64,000 nucleotides of DNA from Chitinophagaceae bacterium (GTDB lineage Bacteria > Bacteroidota > Bacteroidia > Chitinophagales > UBA10324). Within the stretch, counting starts at the first letter, position 1. Each line of letters opens with the position of its first letter. Below are positions 1 through 9,353 of this stretch, one piece after another. Location of the stretch: contig JADKFU010000004.1 of NCBI GenBank assembly GCA_016717285.1, forward strand, positions 372,001 through 436,000, written 5' to 3'. The position numbers were made by a program, and so were the translations under genes. The notes under the pieces were generated by a model. The model had not been told where the DNA came from, searched no databases, and was given only the letters and a program-made list of their open reading frames with translations.

Positions 1-2809
1 CCTTAACATTTACTTCCGAAAGAATCAGCTCTCTTACTTTGAGCAACTGCTCACGGAACGACTCATTGGAGTAAGGAATCATGATCCGGCTCAGCGGCTG
101 GCGCACTTTGATATTGACTTTCTTCCGAAGGGAAAGTACCAACGAAGAAATGTCCTGCGCCAGTTGCATCCGTTCTTCAAGTGGTTTATCAATCAGTTGA
201 AGCTGGTAAACCGGAAATGCAGTGAGGTGAACGGACGATTCCGGTTTTCTTCCGGATACGCCATTCAGATTCCTGAACAGCCAGTCAGGAAAGAAAGGGG
301 AAATGGGCGACATCAACTGGACAAGCGTTTCGAGGCAGGTATACAACGTTTGATAAGCCGCAATTTTGTCTTCTTCATATTCACCTTTCCAGAAACGACG
401 GCGGCATAACCGGACGTACCAGTTGCTGAGGTGCGCATCTATAAAGGTCTGAATGGCCCTGGCCGCTTTGGTGGGTTCATAATCCTCAAATGATTCCTCT
501 ACTTCCTTCACCAGAGAGTTCAGCAACGACAAAATCCAACGGTCAATCTCGGGTCTTTTCTGCATCGGCACTTCCGCTTCCCGGTAGGTGAAACCATCAA
601 TATTCGCATACAGCGCAAAAAAAGCATATGTATTATAGAGAGTACCGAAAAGCTTCCGGCGCACTTCGTCAATTCCATTGCTGTCGAACTTAAGGTTGTC
701 CCACGGTTGTGCATTGCTGATGAGATACCAGCGCGTGGCATCAACACCATAATGATTCAGTGTTTCGAAAGGCTCCACAATGTTGCCCAACCGTTTCGAC
801 ATCTTATTGCCGAGCTTATCAAGTACCAGTCCGTTGGCAATCACATTCTTAAAGGCCACTGAATCGAAAAGCATGACCGCAATTACGTGCAGCGTAAAAA
901 ACCAGCCGCGGGTTTGATCAACGCCTTCTGCAATGTAATCGGCAGGAAAATTTTCATGCAGCGATTCTTTGTTTTCAAAGGGGTAATGCAACTGTGCATA
1001 GGGCATTGCTCCAGAATCAAACCAAACATCAATCAGGTCTGCAACACGCTTCATCGGTTTGCCGGAGGCTGAAAGCAAAATGATTTCATCGACAAACGGT
1101 TTGTGCAGGTCAATTTGCAGCTTGCCGTTTATGATTTCAAGTTGCAATGTTGAGTTGAAGCCGGCTGCTTTCGCCTTTTCAAATTCTTTGGTGAGTTCGT
1201 CTATGGAACCTATGCACATTTCTTCAGTTCTGTCTTCGGTGGTCCAGACGGGAAGTGGTGTACCCCAGAAACGTGAACGCGACAAGTTCCAGTCGAGGAG
1301 GTTTTCGAGCCAGTTGCCAAACCTGCCCGTGCCGGTGGCTTCGGGTTTCCAGTTGATGGTTTTATTCAGCTCAATCAACCGGTCGCGGGCAGCCGTTGTT
1401 TTGATAAACCAGGAATCGAGCGGATAATACAGAATTGGTTTATCGGTGCGCCAGCAATGCGGATAACTGTGCTCAAATTTTTCGACTTTAAAAGCCTTGT
1501 TTTCTTCTTTCAGTTTGATAGCAATTCTTTCATCAACCGATAGGTACTTTTCCCGGCCCTGCTTTTTCTTTTCTGTTTCCTTTTCTTCATCCGTTAAGTA
1601 TTGCTCTTTCACAAATTCACCGGCGAAATCTGTTACTTCCGAAGTAAAGCGGCCGCGCTTATCAACCAAAGTGAGCGAACCGATATCGTATTTTTTCGCA
1701 ATGCGGAAATCATCTGCACCAAAGCTGGGTGCGATGTGAACGATGCCGGTTCCATCTTCTGTCGTAACAAAATCGCCCGTCACTACCATAAAGGCATTGC
1801 CATCAGGTTGCACATAAGGCATCAGTTGTTCGTAGGCTATTCCTTCCAGTTCCTTTCCTTTTAACTCGCCAAGCACTTTGAACGGAATGTCTTTATTTCC
1901 GGGTTTATAATCTTCCCATATTAATGCTGCATTCTTATCAGGAAAATATTTTCCGATCAGTTCCTTTGCAAGTACCAGGCTGACTTCCTGGTAAGTATAA
2001 GGATTGAAAGTTTTTACCAATGAATAGATGATTTTTTCTCCTACTGCCAAAGCGCAGTTGGAAGGTAATGTCCAGGGTGTTGTAGTCCAGGCAAGGAAGT
2101 AGCAGTCACTGTTTTCTGCCACCATTTTTGCCAGCGGGCTTTTTACAAGTGACTCCGGTTTGATCTTGAATTGCGCCACCACAGAAGTATCGCGCAAAGG
2201 TTTGTAAGTGCCGGGTTGATTGAGTTCATGCGAGCTGAGCCCGGTTCCTGCAGCAGGCGAATAAGGTTGTATGGAATACCCTTCATACAAATATCCTTTG
2301 GTGTGAAACTGCTTCAGCAACCACCATAATGTTTCAATGTAATCGGTTTCGAAAGTGATGTATGGATGTTCGAGATCGAGCCAATAACCCATTTTCCTGG
2401 TAAGGTCTTCCCACACATCTTTATACTTTAATACCTCTTGCTTACAGATGCGGTTGTATTCCTCTACAGAAATCTTTTTACCGATGTCGTCTTTGCGGAT
2501 GCCGAGCATTTTTTCTACAGCAAGTTCAACTGGCAATCCATGCGTGTCCCAGCCGGCTTTGCGTTTCACTTCAAACCCTTTCAAGGTCTTGTAGCGACAA
2601 AACAAATCTTTGATGGTGCGGGAGATTACATGGTGAATGCCGGGACGACCATTGGCAGACGGTGGACCATCGTAGAAAATGTAAGGTGTTTTACCCTTGC
2701 GGGAAGAAACACTTTGTTCAAAAATCTGCTCCTCCTTCCAGAACTGCAGGATTTGCTGATCGATGGCAACGAGGTCGAGGGATTTATGTTCGGGATAGGT
2801 GTTGGGCAT
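1..2809 (-). CDS. ileS: isoleucyl-tRNA synthetase, 3' end outside window
   Basis: Class I aminoacyl-tRNA synthetase that charges tRNA-Ile in the cytoplasm. The minus-strand frame is open from an ATG at 2809 to base 1, giving 936 residues; the family is usually about 1100-1150 in Bacteroidota, so the C-terminal anticodon/zinc part is cut off. The HIGH signature appears as GIHHV near residue 55 after the typical DGPPSANGRPG stretch. The KMSKS loop is KMSKR starting at residue 669, and both motifs are in one frame with no stop. The N-terminus (MPNTYPEHKSLDLVAIDQQI) is typical of the family, which supports the start. porZ lies divergently 195 bp away. Identification is firm; only the truncation by the window limits it. 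Confidence 0.97.
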   Translation of the reverse strand, partial: MPNTYPEHKSLDLVAIDQQILQFWKEEQIFEQSVSSRKGKTPYIFYDGPPSANGRPGIHHVISRTIKDLFCRYKTLKGFEVKRKAGWDTHGLPVELAVEKMLGIRKDDIGKKISVEEYNRICKQEVLKYKDVWEDLTRKMGYWLDLEHPYITFETDYIETLWWLLKQFHTKGYLYEGYSIQPYSPAAGTGLSSHELNQPGTYKPLRDTSVVAQFKIKPESLVKSPLAKMVAENSDCYFLAWTTTPWTLPSNCALAVGEKIIYSLVKTFNPYTYQEVSLVLAKELIGKYFPDKNAALIWEDYKPGNKDIPFKVLGELKGKELEGIAYEQLMPYVQPDGNAFMVVTGDFVTTEDGTGIVHIAPSFGADDFRIAKKYDIGSLTLVDKRGRFTSEVTDFAGEFVKEQYLTDEEKETEKKKQGREKYLSVDERIAIKLKEENKAFKVEKFEHSYPHCWRTDKPILYYPLDSWFIKTTAARDRLIELNKTINWKPEATGTGRFGNWLENLLDWNLSRSRFWGTPLPVWTTEDRTEEMCIGSIDELTKEFEKAKAAGFNSTLQLEIINGKLQIDLHKPFVDEIILLSASGKPMKRVADLIDVWFDSGAMPYAQLHYPFENKESLHENFPADYIAEGVDQTRGWFFTLHVIAVMLFDSVAFKNVIANGLVLDKLGNKMSKRLGNIVEPFETLNHYGVDATRWYLISNAQPWDNLKFDSNGIDEVRRKLFGTLYNTYAFFALYANIDGFTYREAEVPMQKRPEIDRWILSLLNSLVKEVEESFEDYEPTKAARAIQTFIDAHLSNWYVRLCRRRFWKGEYEEDKIAAYQTLYTCLETLVQLMSPISPFFPDWLFRNLNGVSGRKPESSVHLTAFPVYQLQLIDKPLEERMQLAQDISSLVLSLRKKVNIKVRQPLSRIMIPYSNESFREQLLKVRELILSEVNVK

Positions 2810-3004
2810 TTTGATCATTGGTTCATTGGTCAATAGTCATTGGTCATTCGCTACTCGCTACTCACTACTTACTACGTTGTTCCACATGGATGACAAAAAG
2901 TGGGCGAAGTTACGCAGTTTGAATGCAATTTTGAATCATGTAATAATCCACCGTGCTCCACGTTCACTTGCTCTGCTCATTTCTTTCTATTTTCGCTTTC
3001 AACC
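2810..3004. other. divergent ileS/porZ intergenic region with simple-word spacer
   Basis: This spacer holds the promoters of both divergent genes. Bases 2821-2880 are built from near-repeated short words (ggtcaatagtcattggtcatt, then cgctactcgctactcactacttactac), a low-information pattern seen again at 34430-34475 and 47995-48075. I see no RNA gene. Confidence 0.5.
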
Positions 3005-5302
3005 ATGAGAAAATTTTTCATTCCTGCTATTTTTTTAATTGTCGCTGGATTTCCTGCCGCATTTTCCCAGCCCCTCGCTTTAGGCCAGTGGAAAACGGAA
3101 TTGCCTTATCGCAATGCTATCGGCGTTACCGCTTCTGAGAATAAGATTTATTGTGCCACGGAACTAACGGTGTATTCAGTTGACAAGAGTGATAATTCGA
3201 TGGAGGAATTAACTACTGTAACCGGCCTTTCGGATATACAATCAAACATTGTGGCTTTTGATAAATCCCACAATCAGTTGATGATCTGTTACCTCAACAG
3301 TAATATCGACATCCTGAAAAATGGCCAGATCATTAATATTTCAGATATCAAACGAAAAAGCATTGTAGGTGATAAATCAATTTACGGTGTGTACTTCTAT
3401 GGTGATTACGCTTATCTCTGTTGCGGCTTCGGCATTGTGGTGGTTGATCTGATTAAATATGAAATCAAGGATACTTATTACATTGGTGTGAATGGCGCCA
3501 ACCTGCAGGTAAATCACCTCACCTGCGATGGCATTTATTTATATGCAGCAACAGTTGCCGGCGTGCTGCGCGCCGAGCTGAATGACCCGACGCTTGTCGA
3601 TTTCAGGAGTTGGTACACCTTTACATCTGATGACGGACTTGCTACCGGTAATTTCTCTGACATTGCATACTTCAATGGTTCAGTATATGCTTCAAAAGGT
3701 GACACTTTATTTATCCAGCAAGGCAGTTTGTGGACTCCACAACTGATCCGCCATGGATATCCTGTGAAGAAAATGGAACCAGGAACATCAAAATTGGTGA
3801 TGGCGCAAATTGGTTCTTCCGGAACACGGGTAATGACGATAAATACTTCCGGTGCGCTGGATTCAATTTATAGTGGTCAACCTTACCAGGCCATTGAAGA
3901 TGATGATGCGATCTGGATTGCGGATCTCTATGAAGGATTGAAAAAAGTTTCGAATGGAAACACAGCGTTTTTCATTCCAAACGGTCCTTATACATCCAGC
4001 GTATTTGACCTGGCGGCAAACAGCACTTCCCATAATTTATACGTTGCGCCGGGCGGCTACAATGCGTCTTACGGATTTATCTATAACCGCAGCGGATTTT
4101 TTACCCGTTTGAATGATGAATGGTTTTCTTATGATGTCAATAACACACCCATCCTGAAAGACTCCTTCGATATTGTTTGTGTATCCGTAAATCCCGCAAA
4201 CAATCACGCTTACTTCGGCAGTTTATGGCTGGGTATGCTTGAGTTTGATGATGAATTGGGTATTGTGAATCAATATACGCAGGAGAACAGTTCGCTCACC
4301 GGAGCGAACGGAGATATAGCGCGTGTAAAAGTGACCGATATTGCATTTGACCGGCATGGAAATATGTGGGCAGCCAATTTCGGTTCGCTTACTCCTGTTT
4401 GTGTAATGAAACCAGATAATACCTGGCTCAGCTTTGAGCCAACCATTTCTATTGATCAGCAATGGGTGCTACAGATGACGTTCGATGAATATGACCAGAC
4501 ATGGTTTGTATTGCCACGGCAGGGAATCATGGTGTTCAACTACGGAACCAATCTCGAAGATCAATCGGATGATCAATACAAAAAGCTGATCACCGGTCCG
4601 GGCCAGGGAAATCTTCCTTCTCAGAATGTAAATTGTCTTACAACAGATAAAGATGGAAATATCTGGGTGGGAACGGATCAGGGGGTTACGGTTTATTATT
4701 GTCCGGGTGATATATTCTCTGAATTTCCATGCGATGCGCAACAGATCGTAATCACCGCTGATGACGGTTACAATGGGTATTTGTTAGGAACGGAAAATGT
4801 AAAACGAATTGTAGTGGATGGTGCCAATCGTAAATGGTTTGGCACTGACAATGGCATCTGGCTTTTTTCTGAAGACGGAACTGAAGAGTTGCTGCACTTT
4901 ACCACGGAAAACAGTCCGCTGTTATCAGACTATATAACTGCCCTCGACATTGACAACTCTACCGGCGAAGTTTATATTGGTACTGAAAAAGGCATTATGG
5001 TTTACCGCGGCGATGCCACCGGTGGTTCAGTGAAGAGTTGCGAACCTGTTGTTTTTCCCAATCCCGTGCGGGAAAGCTATACAGGTCCCATTGCTATCAG
5101 TCGTGTGGTAAACAATGCGGAAGTAAAGATTACAGATGCGGAAGGCAACCTGATCTATCGAACCAATGCACTTGGGGGACAGGTGATCTGGGATGGAAAT
5201 GATTACAATGGCCAACGCGCAAAAACGGGTGTGTACCTGGTATTGGCCTCCAACTCCGATGGTTCGGTAACTTGTGTTGCGAAATTGTTGATGGTGAATT
5301 AG
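3005..5302 (+). CDS. porZ: PorZ-like T9SS surface protein (beta-propeller plus C-terminal sorting domain)
   Basis: A 765-residue secreted protein. The start at 3005 gives a clean signal peptide (MRKFFIPAIFLIVAGFPAAFSQ); the longer upstream frame from 2900 has no signal peptide and I reject it. The mature N-terminus (LGQWKTELPYRNAIGV...NKIYCAT...YSVDKSDNSMEELTTVTGLSDI) matches the PorZ N-terminal propeller family. Repeats of the two-component-regulator propeller type follow (e.g. DKDGNIWVGTDQGVTVY and NRKWFGTDNGIWLF near residues 560-650). The last ~80 residues form a sorting-type domain (FPNPVRESYTGPIAI ... GQVIWDGNDYNGQRAKTGVYLV). In the known family PorZ is part of the cell-surface attachment complex that links T9SS cargo to anionic LPS. 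The gene stands alone here. It fits with the many T9SS cargo genes in the window. The family assignment rests on remembered family features. Confidence 0.85.
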   Translation: MRKFFIPAIFLIVAGFPAAFSQPLALGQWKTELPYRNAIGVTASENKIYCATELTVYSVDKSDNSMEELTTVTGLSDIQSNIVAFDKSHNQLMICYLNSNIDILKNGQIINISDIKRKSIVGDKSIYGVYFYGDYAYLCCGFGIVVVDLIKYEIKDTYYIGVNGANLQVNHLTCDGIYLYAATVAGVLRAELNDPTLVDFRSWYTFTSDDGLATGNFSDIAYFNGSVYASKGDTLFIQQGSLWTPQLIRHGYPVKKMEPGTSKLVMAQIGSSGTRVMTINTSGALDSIYSGQPYQAIEDDDAIWIADLYEGLKKVSNGNTAFFIPNGPYTSSVFDLAANSTSHNLYVAPGGYNASYGFIYNRSGFFTRLNDEWFSYDVNNTPILKDSFDIVCVSVNPANNHAYFGSLWLGMLEFDDELGIVNQYTQENSSLTGANGDIARVKVTDIAFDRHGNMWAANFGSLTPVCVMKPDNTWLSFEPTISIDQQWVLQMTFDEYDQTWFVLPRQGIMVFNYGTNLEDQSDDQYKKLITGPGQGNLPSQNVNCLTTDKDGNIWVGTDQGVTVYYCPGDIFSEFPCDAQQIVITADDGYNGYLLGTENVKRIVVDGANRKWFGTDNGIWLFSEDGTEELLHFTTENSPLLSDYITALDIDNSTGEVYIGTEKGIMVYRGDATGGSVKSCEPVVFPNPVRESYTGPIAISRVVNNAEVKITDAEGNLIYRTNALGGQVIWDGNDYNGQRAKTGVYLVLASNSDGSVTCVAKLLMVN

Positions 5303-5516
5303 GAGTAGAACGCGGATCACGCGGATTGAACAGATTAAAAACGGATTTATAGTTTGTAAAGCAACGGTTGCCATGACTTATATCTTTCGGCACAATTCTA
5401 TTTAATCAAACCGTATTTATCCGCGAATCCAAGGTTCTCCGTGTGCTGAAGAATGGAACACCTATTACTTCGCTGCTACTTATCAACTCCTGACTATTTA
5501 CAGGGTGAAAAAAAGT

Positions 5517-5657
5517 TCAGAAGAAAAAAATGCGGTGAAGAATATTTGCCATTATCCAAACTATACTGATAAAAAACACGGTAGAAAATATCCAGGCGCC
5601 CAATTCAACGCCGGTTTCATTTGAAGACCGGTTGGTGTTATTGCTTTTTGTGGCCAT
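5517..5657 (-). CDS. 46-residue single-pass membrane protein, GAW family
   Basis: A small reading frame starting at an ATG at 5657: a polar head (MATKSNNTNRSSN), then ETGVELGAW, then one hydrophobic helix of about 25 residues ending HRIFFF. I do not recognise a named family. It is credible because a second short frame 12 kb away (17521-17682) has the same layout and motif: HAGIETGAWMMSLGFFAGFIWMAINI against ETGVELGAWIFSTVFFISIVWIMANI. The shared elements are G-[IV]-E-x-GAW at the membrane boundary, then FF and W-x-x-x-NI. It is a likely inner-membrane peptide of unknown role. No dyad promoter is visible in front of it, unlike its paralogue. Confidence 0.55.
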   Translation of the reverse strand: MATKSNNTNRSSNETGVELGAWIFSTVFFISIVWIMANILHRIFFF

Positions 5658-5712
5658 GTGTATGTTTTTTTGGCTGAAATCAGGACATCAATATAGCAAC
5701 TCATATCATAAA

Positions 5713-5730
5713 AAATTGCAATTGCAATTT
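5713..5730. promoter_or_regulatory. 18-bp perfect palindrome upstream of the small gene
   Basis: The bases aaattgcaattgcaattt form a perfect 18-bp palindrome 56 bp upstream of the start at 5657. It may be an operator or chance AT-rich symmetry; no second copy was noticed in the window. Confidence 0.35.
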
Positions 5731-5950
5731 AGAAGATATCCACAATAAAATATGACGGCTGGTAATAAATATTGAATTGAGGAATTCACACTTTGTCTTC
5801 ATGAATCAATCTGCAATGATCTGTAAAATCGAACAGAAGATGATGCGGATGGTACAGATTAAAAACGGATCGATGCTTTGTATGGTCTCATGAAAGAAAT
5901 TATTTCTCTCCGCGAAATTCGCGTTGTCCATGTTCGGAAAAATGAAAAGA

Positions 5951-7537
5951 TTACTTCACAACTACAAACTTATTCGTGTTGACTGTTTCTCCGTTTCGCA
6001 TTGTTAAAAGATAAATGCCTGCGGGGAAAGAACTGCAATCCAGTTCAACTGTTTGATTGCTTTCAACCCATCTTTTTTTAATTACCGACATACATTCACC
6101 AAACTGATTGTATACCGAGAATTCAACTTCCTGACCATTATTGTCAGTGAATGCTACGGAAATTTTTTGCGAAGCCGGATTGGGAAATAATGTGAGCAAT
6201 CCTGCGGGTTTATGAAAGGCACTTCCCGTCGGATAACCATAAAAAGCACTGTCGAGGATTATATCTTCATCACCGGGCTCATAGTCCATCGTCCAGAAAT
6301 GCACTTGCGCCATTTCACCCAGCATTGATCCATTGCCATAAACAGTTTGCGGTGGATTACTCGGGTTGTCGGGATTATTAGTGGTATTGTCATATACTAC
6401 TGTTCCATATATGATGGAACCAGCCGGAATCTTGATCACTTTAGTAAGCAGGTAGCTTCCCTGCCAGTCAAAATCCCAATGAGGAATGCTGATCAGCGGA
6501 ACAGTGTCACCTGCAGGAATCACCATGTACACCTTCCACGACTGGCATATCAAGTGTGAGTGCGGACCAAATCCCAGTAGTGAGCGATCTTCCGGATACG
6601 CCGCTGATACCAGGTGAAATGTTTTAACGGTATTGGCCTGAATTTCCAACGGCCCGTCAATGAGACATGGCAGATTACCATATAGTGTTTTTTCTGTCTT
6701 TACTGCACGTGGGTTCGCAACCGTGCAGAACTTCAGATTCACTTTTGAACTGTCCATTTCATTCAACGTATCTGCAAAATAGTGCATGTCAGAAACGTAA
6801 TCAGTGCCAACAAGCACTTCAAATCCTATGTTAGCGGGAAGCGTGGAAACCCGCCCTTCACTCTGCGACATGAAGACACTTACTGCAGGATTCTCCCCGA
6901 AACCTCTCGGGCAACCGGGTCCGGGATAATTTTGATCGTCTATCTCCGCAAGGCCCGTGTTGTCCAATCCCAATGTTACGTGATGAACAATGGAAGGATT
7001 TCCGGCTACGAACTCAACAGCATTAAGATATTTGGGTTCGGTATATCCGGGTTGATTCACGAACCGCCAGTACACATTGCCTTCATCAGGAAGTGTGAAA
7101 ACCGGTAGGTGAAAAGTTTCATCAGGATCGGTCATGATAGAAGATCCGTTATAGATGGGTAGTGGCGGAGCCAGGTTAATATCACCTATGGGCATATAAT
7201 TGTTTACCCAGTTATTAATTGCATTGATCTCATTTTCCGTGAGCACATTCTCATCCTTGAGATGACAATAATTTGGATCAGGCGGCCAGGGAGGCATGCG
7301 CTTGGCATTTACCTGAGTCAACATGGAAAAGCCCCAGTTGGATGCCTCCTCATAAGTCATCATAGAGAAAGGGGCGATACCTCCCGAATGATGACAGTGT
7401 GTGCAATGGCTGTATAAAAGAGATGCAATCGAAGTGCTCCAGTCGGGAGTTTGCGCAGCAGTGTTTTCAGGTGGTATTACCAGCCAGGTAACGACTAGCA
7501 GCCGGAGCAAATAAAAAATACGATGGATAAATTTCAT
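5951..7537 (-). CDS. secreted c-type cytochrome / copper type II monooxygenase-like protein with T9SS tail
   Basis: A 528-residue exported protein. After a signal peptide there is one haem-binding motif, CTHCH at residues 45-49. Residues ~130-430 resemble the PHM/DBH-type copper monooxygenase family. HH at 185-186 and H252 would form one copper site; HSH at 326-328 and a Met in GSMLGEM (405 or 409) would form the other. The stretch WDFDWQGSY...IPAGSIIYGT..YDNTTNNPDNP is typical of bacterial cytochrome-linked members. Residues ~445-528 (LFPNPASQKISV ... FPAGIYLLTM) are a T9SS type A sorting domain, so the enzyme should end up on the surface or outside the cell. It is the last unit of the dyad regulon, with dyad and promoter at 7573-7619. 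The substrate is unknown; hydroxylation of a peptide or small molecule is inferred from family. Confidence 0.82.
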   Translation of the reverse strand: MKFIHRIFYLLRLLVVTWLVIPPENTAAQTPDWSTSIASLLYSHCTHCHHSGGIAPFSMMTYEEASNWGFSMLTQVNAKRMPPWPPDPNYCHLKDENVLTENEINAINNWVNNYMPIGDINLAPPLPIYNGSSIMTDPDETFHLPVFTLPDEGNVYWRFVNQPGYTEPKYLNAVEFVAGNPSIVHHVTLGLDNTGLAEIDDQNYPGPGCPRGFGENPAVSVFMSQSEGRVSTLPANIGFEVLVGTDYVSDMHYFADTLNEMDSSKVNLKFCTVANPRAVKTEKTLYGNLPCLIDGPLEIQANTVKTFHLVSAAYPEDRSLLGFGPHSHLICQSWKVYMVIPAGDTVPLISIPHWDFDWQGSYLLTKVIKIPAGSIIYGTVVYDNTTNNPDNPSNPPQTVYGNGSMLGEMAQVHFWTMDYEPGDEDIILDSAFYGYPTGSAFHKPAGLLTLFPNPASQKISVAFTDNNGQEVEFSVYNQFGECMSVIKKRWVESNQTVELDCSSFPAGIYLLTMRNGETVNTNKFVVVK

Positions 7538-7572
7538 GGTGTTTATTTTTTGAATATTTAATAATCAAGACA

Positions 7573-7619
7573 TAAAGATGGCGGCATTAAAAGGCCTTGT
7601 CAATAGCCAATTGTGGCGA
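7573..7619 (-). promoter_or_regulatory. dyad promoter a (cytochrome/monooxygenase gene)
   Basis: The dyad TAGCCAATTGTGGCGA (7604-7619) directly abuts a -33 TTGAC (7599-7603, minus strand). The -7 box CATCTTTA (7573-7580) starts 18 bases after TTGAC. The start codon at 7537 follows about 35 bases later. The same dyad/-33/-7 spacing occurs at copies b, d, e and g. Confidence 0.75.
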
Positions 7620-7747
7620 GTATGATATAGGTAGAACAGCCACAAAAAGAGAGCGTAAACAATACTGTAAAATGGACTGAAATCCAGGCTGTTTTAAAGG
7701 CTAAAGGTTAGCATTCATTACAGTGGAAACTCCTTCAAGTCCTAAAT

Positions 7748-9241
7748 TTATTGGAGCAGCAGTTTTTGATTTTGAATTCCATCTGCTGAAATCATTTGCA
7801 CCAGATATATTCCTTTTGCAAATGATGTTGTATTAATCGGCAGTGAATGATCACCCGCTTCATAGATTTCATTCGACACAGTTGAAATTTCTTTTCCATT
7901 CACATCAAAAATTTTAATGGTGACTAGTGAGGATTGTGTGAGGATTAAATGAAGCGTGGAATTTCCGGAAGATGGATTGGGATAAATTTCAAGTACTGTT
8001 GCCTCAACATTTACACTGTATATTCTTAATGGAGCTGTAGTAAAAAATTGTTTGGCTGACCAATCAGATGCTACAACCGGATTAATCTCACAAAAAGATT
8101 TTACTTGCCAAACGTATTCAGTGCTGGCTGCTAATCCGTTAAGGTTTTTATGATTTTCTGTAGACTTGGTGAGAGTCCATTCGGAAGTGCCGGTTGTCTT
8201 ATATCTTATTTTATAGCTGAGTGCATCGTTTATATTCAGCCATTTAAGTTTTGCGGTGTTGGGGGTGATGTTGAAGGCAGAAAAGGTGGTGGGAATAGCG
8301 CAGGTGGGTGAAGTATTTTCTAAAGTGTATTCCCAGAAATCATTTTTGTAACCTTGATTATCATTATAGCCCGTTCCGATATATCCATTGCTGCCTATGG
8401 AAAATCCGACTGCCCAAAATCTTTCCGTTCCTGCGAGGTCGGTTTTCTCTATCCAGGTATTAGTAACCTGATCATATTCCCAAAAATCCTTGCTATCGGA
8501 GAAAAAAATTTGACCCGTACCGATATACCCTTGGGTACCAATAGAAAATCCGACTGCCAATGATCTTGCTGCGCCACCGAAGTTGGCTTTCTGTGTCCAG
8601 ATACTGGTAGCAGGATCATATTCCCAGAAATCATTTTTATTGTTTCCATCCGGAGCCAGGCCAGTACTGATATACCCTCTGGCACCGATCGAAAATCCAA
8701 CTGCTCTCTGTCTTTCCCCACCACCAAAGTCAGCTTTTTGCGTCCAGGCATCAGTGGAAGGATCATATTCCCAGAAATCTTTTTTAGAATTTCCATTATA
8801 ACCGGTACCGATATATCCTTTGTTGCCAATCGAAAATCCCACAGCCGACCATCTTGTTGTTCCCGCAAAGTCGGCTTTCTGAGTCCAGGTATTATTAGAA
8901 GGATCATATTCCCAAAAATCTTTTTTAGCCGCAGTCGCATCACCTGTTCCTATATACCCTTTATTGCCGATGGAGAATCCGACTGCGTTGAATCTTTTTG
9001 CACCTCCGAAATCGGCCTTCTGAGTCCAGATATTAATTGAAGGATCATATTCCCAGAAATCATTTGTAAGACCTATTCCATTATCCCCAGTACCGATATA
9101 CCCTTTGCTGCCGATGGAAAATCCAACTGCCCCTATTCTTGTTCCTACGAAATCGGCTTTCTGAGTCCAGGTATCTTGTGCCCGGCTTCTGGTTAAACCG
9201 GCTGCAAGTAAAATTGCCATAAGAAATGTAATCTTTTTCAT
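7748..9241 (-). CDS. secreted six-blade kelch-type propeller with Fn3 and T9SS tail
   Basis: A 497-residue protein. A signal peptide is followed by six near-identical ~48-residue blades from about residue 25 to 315. Each has the form AVGFSIGxKGYIGTGxx..KxDFWEYDPxTxxWTQKADFGGxxR, which together would make one six-bladed kelch/galactose-oxidase-like propeller. Next comes a fibronectin III-like domain (CAIPTTFSAFNITPNTAKLKW ... YVWQVKSFCEI) and a T9SS sorting domain (LEIYPNPSSGNSTLHL ... FAKGIYLVQMISADG). No catalytic residues are evident, so a binding or adhesin role is more likely than an enzyme. The Fn3-plus-tail cassette is closely similar in the two genes upstream and in the remnant at 15565-15717. 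The gap of 112 bp to the gene before it contains no dyad, so it is probably co-transcribed from 15309. Confidence 0.85.
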   Translation of the reverse strand: MKKITFLMAILLAAGLTRSRAQDTWTQKADFVGTRIGAVGFSIGSKGYIGTGDNGIGLTNDFWEYDPSINIWTQKADFGGAKRFNAVGFSIGNKGYIGTGDATAAKKDFWEYDPSNNTWTQKADFAGTTRWSAVGFSIGNKGYIGTGYNGNSKKDFWEYDPSTDAWTQKADFGGGERQRAVGFSIGARGYISTGLAPDGNNKNDFWEYDPATSIWTQKANFGGAARSLAVGFSIGTQGYIGTGQIFFSDSKDFWEYDQVTNTWIEKTDLAGTERFWAVGFSIGSNGYIGTGYNDNQGYKNDFWEYTLENTSPTCAIPTTFSAFNITPNTAKLKWLNINDALSYKIRYKTTGTSEWTLTKSTENHKNLNGLAASTEYVWQVKSFCEINPVVASDWSAKQFFTTAPLRIYSVNVEATVLEIYPNPSSGNSTLHLILTQSSLVTIKIFDVNGKEISTVSNEIYEAGDHSLPINTTSFAKGIYLVQMISADGIQNQKLLLQ

Positions 9242-9353
9242 GATTTCAAAAGTTCATAAGGATGAGTTGATTTGTTTATTTAACACGCTATCAATTTTAT
9301 TCCATCATTTACCCGCAAAAACTTCCAACTGCGCTAAAGCTTCGTTGTATAAA

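Larger units (their letters stand above)
5330..5870. repeat. 17-bp direct repeats flanking the 46-codon gene
   Basis: The sequence acagattaaaaacggat occurs at 5330-5346 and again at 5854-5870, on either side of the small gene at 5517-5657. Nearby words such as cgcggatcacgcggattg are the kind of dispersed spacer words common in Bacteroidota, so this need not mark a mobile unit. Confidence 0.6.

Noticed and set aside
2822..2880. Simple-word spacers (also 34430-34475 and 47995-48075)
   Set aside because: Noted as low-information spacers typical of Bacteroidota drafts; no function can be argued.
5330..5870. Small gene flanked by 17-bp direct repeats as a mobile cassette
   Set aside because: The repeat is part of common dispersed spacer words, there is no transposase, and the inner ends show no inverted repeats.
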